Shown here piece by piece: positions 1 through 5,756 of a stretch of 6,029 bases of DNA. A program made the position numbers and the translations under genes. Source of the DNA: an uncultured PS1 clade bacterium. Lineage in GTDB: Bacteria > Pseudomonadota > Gammaproteobacteria > PS1 > Pseudothioglobaceae. Positions within the stretch are counted from its first letter, which is position 1; every line of letters starts with the position of its first letter. The notes beneath the pieces were generated by a model. The model was given only the letters and a program-made list of their open reading frames with translations. It was not told the DNA's origin and did no database searches. The DNA lies in assembly GCA_937950605.1 (NCBI GenBank), contig CALFDA010000044.1:1-6029 (forward strand), given 5' to 3'.

Positions 1-150
1 ACTGCCTATCGCCAATTAAGCGATGACGAAAAGCAAAACCTAACTTTGACGCTAGTATTAGAAAAACCAACAATGATTAAACGCCCTGTTTTAGTAACAG
101 ACAACAGCGTTGGTGTTGGGTTTGATAAAGGTTTTTACCAACATCTATAA
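1..150 (+). CDS. ArsC/YffB-family thioredoxin-fold protein, C-terminal part (5' end outside the window)
   Basis: The first 49 codons read openly to a TAA at 148-150. The peptide contains an IKRPVLV segment followed by a VGF segment and a tyrosine near the end. This is the C-terminal signature of the arsenate reductase (ArsC)/Spx/YffB family, in which the Arg-Pro lies near the glutathione or active-site cleft of a thioredoxin-like fold. Family members are about 115-120 residues, so a little over a third of the protein is visible and the N-terminal catalytic CxxC or Cx3 region is missing. The spacing from KRP to the C-terminus resembles E. coli YffB more than true ArsC, but substrate cannot be decided from this fragment. 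The gene is convergent with the PP-loop gene, with a 69-bp gap and no strong terminator. Confidence 0.8.
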   Translation, partial: TAYRQLSDDEKQNLTLTLVLEKPTMIKRPVLVTDNSVGVGFDKGFYQHL

Positions 151-219
151 AAATACAAAAATTTGAGAAACTATTTTGCATGCAGGTTGCACGGGTTTTG
201 GTTTATTTTTTAGTTAATA

Positions 220-885
220 TTATCGCCAATCGGTAAACATAAAACCATCACGCTTTATAGTTTTGTTTTGGGTAAGATTAATAGGCTTGGCAAAGTTTGG
301 CGAATCATATACAAAGGTATGAAATTCGCCATTTTCACCACAAGGGTCAATTTGTTTTGGTAGATCTTCTAACAACATTTTATTATATTCAAGCCCAGCA
401 AACTCAGAATTTAACTTGCTATGATCAATACAAGTTATTTTGGCTTTAATGCCTATATTGATAATATTTTGGGATAATTTTTTGGTATCAATACCCCAGC
501 AAGGAAATAATGTATCAATGCCTGTGCCTTGCATTTGTTTAATACGATAATTACGAATATCTTCTAAATATAAATCGCCAAACGCTACAAGTTCAACCTT
601 GTTTTGTGTTAATTGTTTAATAAAATCTTGCATAATATTTTCATACATAACATTTGAACAAGGATAAGGCAATTTGATAATGGTGAGCGGTAGACCAATG
701 CTTTTAGCCTGTTTTTTTAATAAACTAATGCGTACCCCATGCATTGACACTCGCTTAAATTTTTGACTAACACTGGTAAAAAGACCTAGCAGTTTAATAT
801 TTGGATTTTTTAACAGTAAATACAGGGCATAAGCACTATCTTTGCCACTGCTCCATGATAATAATGTGCGTTTAGAATTGATAAT
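220..885 (-). CDS. PP-loop ATP pyrophosphatase, COG2102/DUF71 (diphthine-ammonia ligase-like) family, with non-canonical start
   Basis: The protein belongs to the adenine-nucleotide alpha-hydrolase-like PP-loop superfamily, whose members adenylate a substrate with ATP. Eukaryotic and archaeal relatives amidate diphthine on EF2; bacteria have no diphthamide, so the bacterial substrate is unknown. Taking ATT at 885 as residue 1 gives 221 residues, normal for the family. The PP-loop SWSSGKDS is at residues 10-17, an FGDLYLED segment at about 102-109, FPCWG at 127-131, and the family hallmark GENGEFHTF at 183-191. The longest version with an ordinary start (GTG at 748-750) is only 176 residues and loses the whole PP-loop, so it cannot be right. 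Between the in-frame stop TAA at 886-888 and the PP-loop there is no ATG, GTG or TTG. The possible starts are ATT at 883-885 or ATC at 880-882. The gene overlaps the upstream receptor gene by 14 or 11 bases, implying translational coupling in one operon. Family assignment is firm; start codon and role are inferred. Confidence 0.85.
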   Translation of the reverse strand: MINSKRTLLSWSSGKDSAYALYLLLKNPNIKLLGLFTSVSQKFKRVSMHGVRISLLKKQAKSIGLPLTIIKLPYPCSNVMYENIMQDFIKQLTQNKVELVAFGDLYLEDIRNYRIKQMQGTGIDTLFPCWGIDTKKLSQNIINIGIKAKITCIDHSKLNSEFAGLEYNKMLLEDLPKQIDPCGENGEFHTFVYDSPNFAKPINLTQNKTIKRDGFMFTDWR

Positions 886-2662
886 TTAAGCCTATTTCAA
901 ATGTTCTGCCCAACTGATTATAACCATTGGCTACAGTATAATTTTTGTCGGTTGCGTTTTTAATATTGAATAATACTTTGGCATCGTTGTTCACATTATA
1001 ACCACTTGATAAATTCACTAAAGTATAGCCGCCTAATTCAACACCACCATCTAGGGTAGAGGATTTGCTAATGATTTGTATTCTTGGGCTGAATTTGTCA
1101 TATTGTTTGCTAATTGTTAAGCCAGCGATATTTTTAGGTCTTCTAGCGGGCTGTTCGTTACTATCGTTTTTGCGGCTTTTAGAATAAGTGTAGTCGAAGT
1201 TTATATTATATCCGTGAGTGTTAGCATCTAATAATATCTCGGCGCCTTTGGCGGTGTATTTACCTTGATTAGCATAAACACAATTTGACCATGATGGATC
1301 ACATCCTATCCATTCAATAACATCTTGTGCCTTGTTTTTAAATAATGACAAACCAATTTCACCCCAAGCATGGCTTTTGGTTAAGCCTATATTAATATTT
1401 TTTGCAGTTTCTGGTTTTAAATCATTGATTTGAGTGCCAGATGTTACTTGTTTAAGGGTTGGTGCTTGAAAAGCACTGTTGTAATTGCCTGTTAGCCTAA
1501 TACTATTGTCTAATTCTTTAGCAATACCTATGTTATAAACATTGTGATAGCCAAACTTATTGTGTTTAATATAGCGAAGCCCCGCATTCATATCTAAATC
1601 ATCGATATTTTTTTGCCAATTAACAAATAAATCTGTGCTTATATGTTTTAAATTATTTGTAGTATTTGCATCTTCAAGTCGTGATAAACCAACGGTAAAT
1701 AGAGCATTATCAACTTTAATATCGTTTAGTGCTGTTAGCGTGATACTTTTGTATTTATCACCAACCGTGGTGGCATTTGTGCCATAGTTTCTTTGGCTAG
1801 TAGTTTGTGCAAGCAATAATTTGGCTTTCCAAGTGTTGCTAAAACTCTTGTTTATATTCATATCCAATTTATTGAATTTTCTGTCTGCTAATTTGTCTGG
1901 GTTCATTACAAACTTGTTTAAAACAGGGTCATAATCAGAGCCATCATATTCGGTTTTGTTTCGACTTTTTAAATAACTCACATCAAAATTCTTATTACCC
2001 AATTTTATTTGTGTAGTTTGATTATCGATGCTATCTTTTTCACCACTTGAATCGGCTGTTTGGGCATTGATACCATCGGTGTCATATTTGTTATGGATAA
2101 AGCGCACAAACCCATCTTTATCACCATCATTTGCTAAGAGTGTATAGGTTTTAGAGTTATGCGTGCCAAATTTGGTATTGATTGCAAAATTTTTAGTATC
2201 TGCCCATTTTTTTGTAGTGATACTTATAACTCCTGCAATTGCCGAAGAACCATACAAAACAGAGCCTGAATTTTTGATTACCTCGATTTTTGCAATATCG
2301 CTAAGTGCGATGTTTGTTAATCCGTATTCAACCGCGCCATTTATAGAATCTGCGCTATTGACACTAACGCCATCAAGCAAAACTAATGTATGGTCTGATT
2401 CTCCACCGCGCATAAAGAGTGCAGGTATATTGCCATGTGGGTTATACAAACCAACACTTGGCACAGTTGCTAAAAAATCCAGAAAAGTATTAGCACCAGT
2501 TGCTTTAATATCATCAGCATTAAAACTAAGCGTCGAGGCAAGCGAGCCAATGGCTGGATTATCAGTGCGATATTCAGTATTAAGGTAAATAGGAATAGGT
2601 CCTAAAACTGCATTCGCGTTTAAGCTTGTGATTAATGTTGCACACACAAGTATTTTTTTCAT
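872..2662 (-). CDS. btuB: BtuB-like TonB-dependent outer-membrane receptor (probable vitamin B12/corrinoid uptake)
   Basis: The 596-residue protein (E. coli BtuB precursor is about 614) is a ligand-gated outer-membrane beta-barrel energised by TonB. Residues 1-18 form a signal peptide (MKK, hydrophobic core, ANA cleavage site). The plug spans about 43-152, with LVLLDGVSVN at 93-102 and a YGSSAIAGVI segment at 137-146. The barrel runs from about 160 to the terminal YQF, the usual aromatic end for barrel assembly. The FQAPTLKQV and LKPETA segments (399-421) are typical of BtuB/CirA-type receptors. An Asp-rich stretch at about 179-215 recalls the calcium-binding loops of BtuB, and Cys454 and Cys461 could form a loop disulfide. 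No canonical TonB box is obvious: the N-terminus after the signal reads GPIPIYLNTEYR. AAAGG at 2672-2668 is a well-placed Shine-Dalgarno for ATG 2662-2660. The gene is divergent from metR and overlaps the PP-loop gene. Substrate B12 is an inference from similarity and from metR; no cobalamin riboswitch was seen. Confidence 0.8.
   Translation of the reverse strand: MKKILVCATLITSLNANAVLGPIPIYLNTEYRTDNPAIGSLASTLSFNADDIKATGANTFLDFLATVPSVGLYNPHGNIPALFMRGGESDHTLVLLDGVSVNSADSINGAVEYGLTNIALSDIAKIEVIKNSGSVLYGSSAIAGVISITTKKWADTKNFAINTKFGTHNSKTYTLLANDGDKDGFVRFIHNKYDTDGINAQTADSSGEKDSIDNQTTQIKLGNKNFDVSYLKSRNKTEYDGSDYDPVLNKFVMNPDKLADRKFNKLDMNINKSFSNTWKAKLLLAQTTSQRNYGTNATTVGDKYKSITLTALNDIKVDNALFTVGLSRLEDANTTNNLKHISTDLFVNWQKNIDDLDMNAGLRYIKHNKFGYHNVYNIGIAKELDNSIRLTGNYNSAFQAPTLKQVTSGTQINDLKPETAKNINIGLTKSHAWGEIGLSLFKNKAQDVIEWIGCDPSWSNCVYANQGKYTAKGAEILLDANTHGYNINFDYTYSKSRKNDSNEQPARRPKNIAGLTISKQYDKFSPRIQIISKSSTLDGGVELGGYTLVNLSSGYNVNNDAKVLFNIKNATDKNYTVANGYNQLGRTFEIGLNYQF
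880..893 (-). promoter_or_regulatory. Ribosome-binding and start region of the PP-loop gene, inside the end of the receptor gene
   Basis: On the - strand an AGG (893 to 891) lies 5 bases before ATT (885-883) and 8 bases before ATC (882-880). An in-frame TAA sits immediately before the ATT, so translation cannot begin further upstream. The receptor stop TAA is at 874-872, so ribosomes finishing the receptor would be within a few bases of this start. ATT starts are known in E. coli infC and pcnB, where they limit expression. Choosing between ATT and ATC is a guess. Confidence 0.45.
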
Positions 2663-2835
2663 ATTTGCCTTTTGTGAATCAAACTATGTATTTGTATTGA
2701 TACTTCACAGATACAAACATCATTGTGAGAATACATTAGATTTTCACCTGTATCTATAATATAAAACAAGCGAATCATAGTATTTTTAAATATTAATTTA
2801 TGTCATAATATTCATATTTATTATTATTTTTATTT
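2663..2835. promoter_or_regulatory. Divergent promoter/operator region between the receptor gene and metR
   Basis: This 173-bp AT-rich spacer must carry promoters for both genes. Two inverted repeats stand out. TTTGTAT (2691-2697) pairs with ATACAAA (2711-2717) across 13 bases. GTGAGAAT (2725-2732) pairs at 7 of 8 positions with ATTTTCAC (2740-2747) across 7 bases. A perfect TATAAT on the + strand at 2755-2760 follows the second repeat by 7 bases, but no good -35 lies 16-18 bases before it, as expected for a promoter that needs an activator. LysR-type regulators usually bind such divergent regions and control both their own gene and the neighbour. The E. coli MetR consensus TGAA-N5-TTCA is not present. 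I could not place a convincing promoter for the receptor gene. Confidence 0.5.
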
Positions 2836-3747
2836 ATGATAGAGGTTTCACATTTAGCATTACTCAAGGCACTCAACAAGCAAGGCAGTGTATCTAGGGC
2901 GGCAGATAGTTTGTTTGTTACACAATCTGCCTTATCACATCAAATTAAAAAACTTGAGCATTTAATTGAAAGCACTATTTTTGTGCGCCACTCTGAACCA
3001 CTAAAATTTACCCCGCAGGGAAAAGCATTATTGAGATTGGCAGACGAAGTATTGCCCAGAATAGACAAAATAGAAAAACAATTACTTGATAATGAAACTG
3101 GACGACTTAATATTGCTATTGAATGCCATAGTTGTTTTGATTGGCTAATTCCCACTTTAGATGTGTTTCGAGAAAAACAGCCGAAAGTAGATTTTGATTT
3201 ATCTTTGGCGTTTAGTTTTGAGCCAATGCAAGCACTTAAAAATTATGATATTGATATGGTGCTAACTTCAGACCCGATTCAAGATAAACAATTTGATTAT
3301 TTTCCGTTATTTAATTATCAAATGTTAGCAGTTATGTCGCATAGCAACATATTGGCTAGTAACAAATATTTGACACCTAAGGACTTGCAAGATCAGGTTT
3401 TGTTAACTTATCCAGTAAACCCCAAGCGATTAGATGTATTTAACTATTTTCTCAATCCCGCAAATATTAGACCAAAAAAAATCCGTCAAGTTGAGTTACC
3501 ATTAATGATGATTCAATTAGTGTTAAACAATCAGGGTTTAGCAACGATGCCACAATGGGCTTTGACAGATGAACAAAAAACTAAAATCGCTCTAAAATCT
3601 TTAGGAAAAAATGGCGTATGGCGCACCTTATATTTAGCAGTTAGAAAACCAGATATGAGCTTGAGTTATATTCAAGAATTTGCACGTATTGCTAAGATGG
3701 TTTCTAGTGAAATTTTGCAAGATATTAGAGCACCTATTCAAGTTTAA
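2836..3747 (+). CDS. metR: LysR-type transcriptional regulator MetR (homocysteine-responsive)
   Basis: The 303-residue protein (E. coli MetR is 317) is a LysR-family DNA-binding activator/repressor. In enterobacteria it uses homocysteine as co-effector to control metE, metH and related genes. The winged helix-turn-helix is at residues 3-62, with SRAADSLFVTQSALSHQIKK at 20-39 and FTPQG at 58-62. The effector-binding domain begins near 91, and the IECHSCFDWL stretch at 95-104 is nearly identical to E. coli MetR and separates it from other LysR proteins. TYPVNPKRLDVF and GLATMPQWAL segments further on also align with MetR by eye. The start MIEV matches E. coli. No Shine-Dalgarno is visible before ATG 2836: the preceding 30 bases are almost all A and T. 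The gene is divergent from the B12-type receptor, which makes control of corrinoid uptake by methionine need plausible. The assignment is strong; the regulon is inferred. Confidence 0.9.
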   Translation: MIEVSHLALLKALNKQGSVSRAADSLFVTQSALSHQIKKLEHLIESTIFVRHSEPLKFTPQGKALLRLADEVLPRIDKIEKQLLDNETGRLNIAIECHSCFDWLIPTLDVFREKQPKVDFDLSLAFSFEPMQALKNYDIDMVLTSDPIQDKQFDYFPLFNYQMLAVMSHSNILASNKYLTPKDLQDQVLLTYPVNPKRLDVFNYFLNPANIRPKKIRQVELPLMMIQLVLNNQGLATMPQWALTDEQKTKIALKSLGKNGVWRTLYLAVRKPDMSLSYIQEFARIAKMVSSEILQDIRAPIQV

Positions 3748-3748
3748 A

Positions 3749-3770
3749 TCGTTTGCTTTTGAGCAAGCGA
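3749..3770 (+). terminator. Hairpin directly after metR, possible terminator without T-tract
   Basis: TCGTTTGCT (3749-3757) pairs with AGCAAGCGA (3762-3770) through a TTTG loop, eight Watson-Crick pairs plus one G-U. It begins two bases after the metR stop. No run of T follows on either strand, so it is not a classical intrinsic terminator; it may protect the mRNA 3' end or act with Rho. The arms contain the TTTGCTT motif that recurs in this window. Confidence 0.45.
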
Positions 3771-3821
3771 AGATACACCCTCGTAACATAATCACAAGAA
3801 TCTATTAACAAACTCGTAGAC

Positions 3822-3847
3822 TTGCTGATAAACCACAGTTTAAGCAA
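3822..3847 (+). terminator. Bulged hairpin between metR and tRNA-Arg
   Basis: TTGCT (3822-3826) and TAAAC (3829-3833), separated by a two-base GA bulge, pair with GTTTA (3838-3842) and AGCAA (3843-3847) around a CACA loop: ten base pairs in all. A run of five T lies about nine bases downstream, which is farther than usual for an intrinsic terminator. It could end metR transcription or insulate the tRNA promoter that starts right after it. Confidence 0.35.
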
Positions 3848-3848
3848 A

Positions 3849-3877
3849 TTGCCTATTTTTGTGTTGGTTTTTATTAT
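3849..3877 (+). promoter_or_regulatory. Candidate sigma-70 promoter for the tRNA-Arg gene
   Basis: TTGCCT (3849-3854, 4 of 6 matches to TTGACA) is followed after 17 bases by TATTAT (3872-3877, 5 of 6 matches to TATAAT). Transcription would begin near 3884, giving a 5' leader of about 50 bases to be removed by RNase P. It is the best-spaced pair of boxes upstream of the tRNA. Confidence 0.45.
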
Positions 3878-3936
3878 GCTATCATTACAATCACGAGCAG
3901 TTTTGACAAATAAATGTTGTAAAATGTCGGAGATTT

Positions 3937-4013
3937 GTCCTTGTGGCTCAGTTGGATAGAGCAGCCGCCTCCTAAGCGGCAGGTCAGTGGTTCAAATCCA
4001 CTCAAGGACGCCA
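3937..4013 (+). tRNA. tRNA-Arg, anticodon CCT
   Basis: The 77-base gene folds into a complete cloverleaf. The acceptor stem is GTCCTTG (3937-3943) with CAAGGAC (4003-4009). The D stem is GCTC with GAGC (3959-3962). The anticodon stem is GCCGC (3964-3968) with GCGGC (3976-3980), closing a loop with anticodon CCT at 3971-3973, which reads AGG. The T stem is AGTGG with CCACT around TTCAAAT. G at 4010 is the discriminator and CCA (4011-4013) is encoded, as usual in gammaproteobacteria. No mismatches are seen in the stems. I found no copy of its 3' end downstream, so there is no sign of an integrated element using it as an attachment site within this window. Confidence 0.97.
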
Positions 4014-4023
4014 TAAAAATGGC
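4010..4023 (+). other. Small hairpin spanning the tRNA CCA end
   Basis: GCCAT (4010-4014) pairs with ATGGC (4019-4023) across an AAAA loop. The left arm includes the discriminator base and CCA of the tRNA. In the precursor transcript this could influence 3' maturation. No T-tract follows, so it is not an intrinsic terminator by itself. Confidence 0.35.
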
Positions 4024-4028
4024 TGAAA

Positions 4029-4133
4029 TGCATCAAAAAGAGTGTTTGCGTGGCACAATCAAATCGCACAAAGATTGCATATTGTTGTGTGCCATTTTAT
4101 GATGCAAATACATACTAATGAATTACATTTGCA
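4029..4133. repeat. Nested and overlapping inverted repeats downstream of tRNA-Arg
   Basis: An outer pair TGCATCA (4029-4035) / TGATGCA (4100-4106) encloses an inner pair TGGCACA (4051-4057) / TGTGCCA (4088-4094), and within that CAATC (4056-4060) / GATTG (4073-4077). The right outer arm also takes part in a third pair, TGCAAAT (4103-4109) / ATTTGCA (4127-4133). The shared bases mean the outer stem and the third hairpin cannot form together. This could be a structured RNA, a protein-binding region or a decayed element; no known family was recognised. Confidence 0.5.
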
Positions 4134-4305
4134 ACTAGTAGCAATGTTATAGACAAAATTTTTAAATTTCTAAGTAAGATAATCTTTCTGCGTTTAGAGA
4201 AAATAACGATAAAAGTGCTATCCTTATGCTGTTTCTGTTATGACAAATTTAAAAATAATCTCAATTACACAAAAACTAGGACATAAACCTTACGACGAAT
4301 GTTAG

Positions 4306-4321
4306 TTAAACAATTAAACAA
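4306..4321. repeat. Tandem 8-bp direct repeat TTAAACAA x2
   Basis: TTAAACAA occurs twice head to tail (4306-4313 and 4314-4321), just before the aroC promoter candidate. It may be a binding site or simple slippage in AT-rich sequence. Confidence 0.5.
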
Positions 4322-4328
4322 CATATTT

Positions 4329-4357
4329 TTGCTAATTTAACAGCAAGTTAAGACAAT
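4329..4357 (+). promoter_or_regulatory. Candidate aroC promoter overlapping a hairpin
   Basis: TTGCTA (4329-4334) and GACAAT (4352-4357) lie 17 bases apart, each matching consensus at 4 of 6 or fewer positions, so this is a weak candidate with a start near 4364. The same bases form two mutually exclusive pairings: TTGCT (4329-4333) with AGCAA (4342-4346), and TTAAC (4337-4341) with GTTAA (4347-4351). Confidence 0.3.
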
Positions 4358-4385
4358 ATCTATTGATGATAACTAGGGAATGGCA

Positions 4386-4430
4386 ATGAAATTTTTATAT
4401 AATCTGGTGGCGAAAAATGAGTGGCAATAG
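4386..4430 (+). CDS. Short upstream ORF (14 codons) overlapping the aroC start, possible leader peptide
   Basis: ATG at 4386 is preceded by AGGG (4375-4378) with a 7-base spacer, a better Shine-Dalgarno than many real genes here have. The frame encodes MKFLYNLVAKNEWQ and ends at TAG 4428-4430, 14 bases inside aroC and in a different frame. The aroC ribosome site GGTGG (4406-4410) lies inside this small frame, so its translation could couple to or interfere with aroC initiation. It holds one Phe, one Tyr and one Trp codon, but no run of them; the Trp codon falls in the aroC-overlapping bases and may be there by chance. An ATG at 4380 in the same frame has no room for a ribosome site. Whether it is translated is unknown. 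Confidence 0.3.
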   Translation: MKFLYNLVAKNEWQ

Positions 4431-5514
4431 TATTGGAAAATTATTTACAGTAACCACCGCTGGTGAGTCACATGGTGAAGCTTTAATTGGTATTGTTGAT
4501 GGCTGTCCACCTGGTATGGCACTATCAGAAATGGATTTACAGGGCGACCTAGATTTAAGAAAACCAGGCACTTCGCGTCATACAACACAACGTCGTGAAG
4601 CTGATTTAGTAAAAATCTTATCAGGCACTTTTGAAGGCAAAACCACAGGCACACCGATTGCGCTGATAATTCAAAACACCGACCAACGCTCTAAAGATTA
4701 TGGCAATATTGCCAATTCTTTCCGTCCAGGTCATGCGGATTACACTTATCAACAAAAATACGGTATTCGCGATTACCGTGGCGGCGGACGTTCTTCTGCA
4801 CGAGAAACCGCAATGCGTGTTGCCTGTGGCGGTATTGCTAAAAAATATCTAAAACAAACTTTCGGTGTTGAAATCAAAGGTTATCTTGCACAATTAGGTT
4901 CAATCAAAGTACAAACTTTGGACTGGGACGAGGTGCACAATAACCCTTTCTTTTGTCCTGATAGTAACAAAATAGTAGAGATTGAAAACTATATGGATGC
5001 CTTGAGAAAATCAGGAGATTCTATTGGTGCACGCATTAATATAGTTGCTAATAATATGCCTGTTGGGCTAGGTGAACCCATTTTTGATAGGTTAGAAGCC
5101 GATATTGCACATGCAATGATGAGCATTAATGCTGTTAAAGGGGTGGAAATTGGCACTGGGTTTAGATGTGTAACACAAAAGGGTACAGAGCATCGTGATA
5201 GCATTACCCCACAGGGATTCACCTCTAACAATGCAGGGGGCATACTCGGCGGTATTAGCTCTGGACAAGATTTGTTAATTTCTATTGCGCTTAAGCCAAC
5301 CTCAAGTTTACGTCTGCCAGTGCAAAGTATTGACAAAAATGCCGAATCAACACAAGTTGTTGTTACAGGTCGTCATGACCCATGTGTTGGTATTCGTGCT
5401 ACTCCAATTGCTGAAGCAATGTTAGCAATCACACTCATGGATCACGCTCTACGTCAACGCGCACAAAATGCACAGGTCAAATCAGCCACTCCTATCATTC
5501 CTGCAAGCAAATAA
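4417..5514 (+). CDS. aroC: Chorismate synthase
   Basis: AroC removes phosphate from 5-enolpyruvylshikimate-3-phosphate to give chorismate, the branch point for Phe, Tyr, Trp, folate and quinones. It is a cytoplasmic homotetramer that needs reduced FMN. The 365 residues compare with 361 in E. coli and align end to end by eye. The GESHG motif is at 16-20 with catalytic His19, RPGHADYTY at 103-111 with the second catalytic His106, RGGGRSSARET at 121-131 (FMN and substrate binding), the glycine-rich NNAGGILGGISSGQ at 271-284, and the GRHDPCVGIR signature at 318-327. No key residue is missing. ATG 4417 has GGTGG six bases upstream and matches the E. coli N-terminus. It appears to be transcribed alone, with a long spacer before it. 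No base composition or length anomaly is seen, so it is a core gene. Confidence 0.97.
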   Translation: MSGNSIGKLFTVTTAGESHGEALIGIVDGCPPGMALSEMDLQGDLDLRKPGTSRHTTQRREADLVKILSGTFEGKTTGTPIALIIQNTDQRSKDYGNIANSFRPGHADYTYQQKYGIRDYRGGGRSSARETAMRVACGGIAKKYLKQTFGVEIKGYLAQLGSIKVQTLDWDEVHNNPFFCPDSNKIVEIENYMDALRKSGDSIGARINIVANNMPVGLGEPIFDRLEADIAHAMMSINAVKGVEIGTGFRCVTQKGTEHRDSITPQGFTSNNAGGILGGISSGQDLLISIALKPTSSLRLPVQSIDKNAESTQVVVTGRHDPCVGIRATPIAEAMLAITLMDHALRQRAQNAQVKSATPIIPASK

Positions 5515-5525
5515 GATTAATCTAT

Positions 5526-5545
5526 AGCAAGAAAAATGCTTTTTT
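5526..5545 (+). terminator. Weak intrinsic terminator candidate after aroC
   Basis: AGCA (5526-5529) pairs with TGCT (5537-5540), followed by five further T (5541-5545). The stem is only four pairs, so termination would be inefficient, but the T-tract and the position 12 bases after the aroC stop fit. Confidence 0.35.
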
Positions 5546-5575
5546 AGTCAATAATGCTAGGTTATTGCAAAAAAA
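5540..5575. repeat. T-tract/A-tract flanked inverted repeat after aroC
   Basis: CAATAA (5549-5554) pairs with TTATTG (5562-5567) over a 7-base loop. Six T (5540-5545) on the left and seven A (5569-5575) on the right extend the stem past a short AGT/C interior mismatch. It overlaps the T-tract of the weak aroC terminator, so it could be an alternative 3'-end structure. Confidence 0.45.
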
Positions 5576-5756
5576 TAGGTGAAAATTTATCTAGTTTTCA
5601 ATTTAGTCAATTTTTTGTTTAAATATTAGCACTTTATTGAATTTTTTAAGTAGGCAATTATTAAATCTATAGAATTTTTCACTTTACACATTTAGATTTG
5701 TAATAGATGGTTTTGCTGATACTAATTAACCCCACAGACAACCATGCGTGTGTTAT

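Larger units (their letters stand above)
4014..4416. other. 403-bp gap between tRNA-Arg and aroC, no convincing gene
   Basis: All frames are broken by stops at short intervals. The longest small reading frame on the + strand is 27 codons (4019-4102), starting in the tRNA 3' flank; it has no recognisable motif and coincides with an inverted-repeat structure. The first 120 bases hold nested inverted repeats, the middle (about 4140-4300) is featureless AT-rich sequence, and the last 110 bases hold a tandem repeat, promoter candidate and short leader frame for aroC, given separately. Confidence 0.6.

Noticed and set aside
181..210. Possible terminator between the ArsC-like and PP-loop genes
   Set aside because: TGCA-ggt-TGCA is a four-pair self-complementary stem separated from the T-rich tract by several bases; too weak to call.
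845..851. GCCACTG, resembling the B12 box of cobalamin riboswitches
   Set aside because: It lies at the end of the operon on the + strand and is the complement of the Ser-Ser-Gly codons of the PP-loop; no riboswitch scaffold surrounds it, and nothing similar is found in the receptor leader.
2163..2588. 141-codon + strand frame opposite the receptor gene
   Set aside because: It is the antisense shadow of the signal-plug region of the TonB-dependent receptor, which has clear family motifs; the shadow has none.
3903..3925. TTGACA (3903-3908) and TAAAAT (3920-3925) as tRNA promoter
   Set aside because: The spacer is only 11 bases, too short for sigma-70, and the start would fall too close to the mature tRNA end.
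3937..4013. tRNA-Arg as an integration site for a mobile element
   Set aside because: No direct repeat of its 3' end and no integrase or phage-like gene occurs in the window.
4457..4477. Ala in place of the E. coli Phe before GESHG in AroC (TTAGESHG)
   Set aside because: Alanine here is common in other bacterial chorismate synthases and is not a catalytic change.
4989..5336. 115-codon - strand frame inside aroC
   Set aside because: Antisense shadow of a well-conserved chorismate synthase; no ribosome site or motif. The same applies to the frames at 4445-4654 and 2940-3155.
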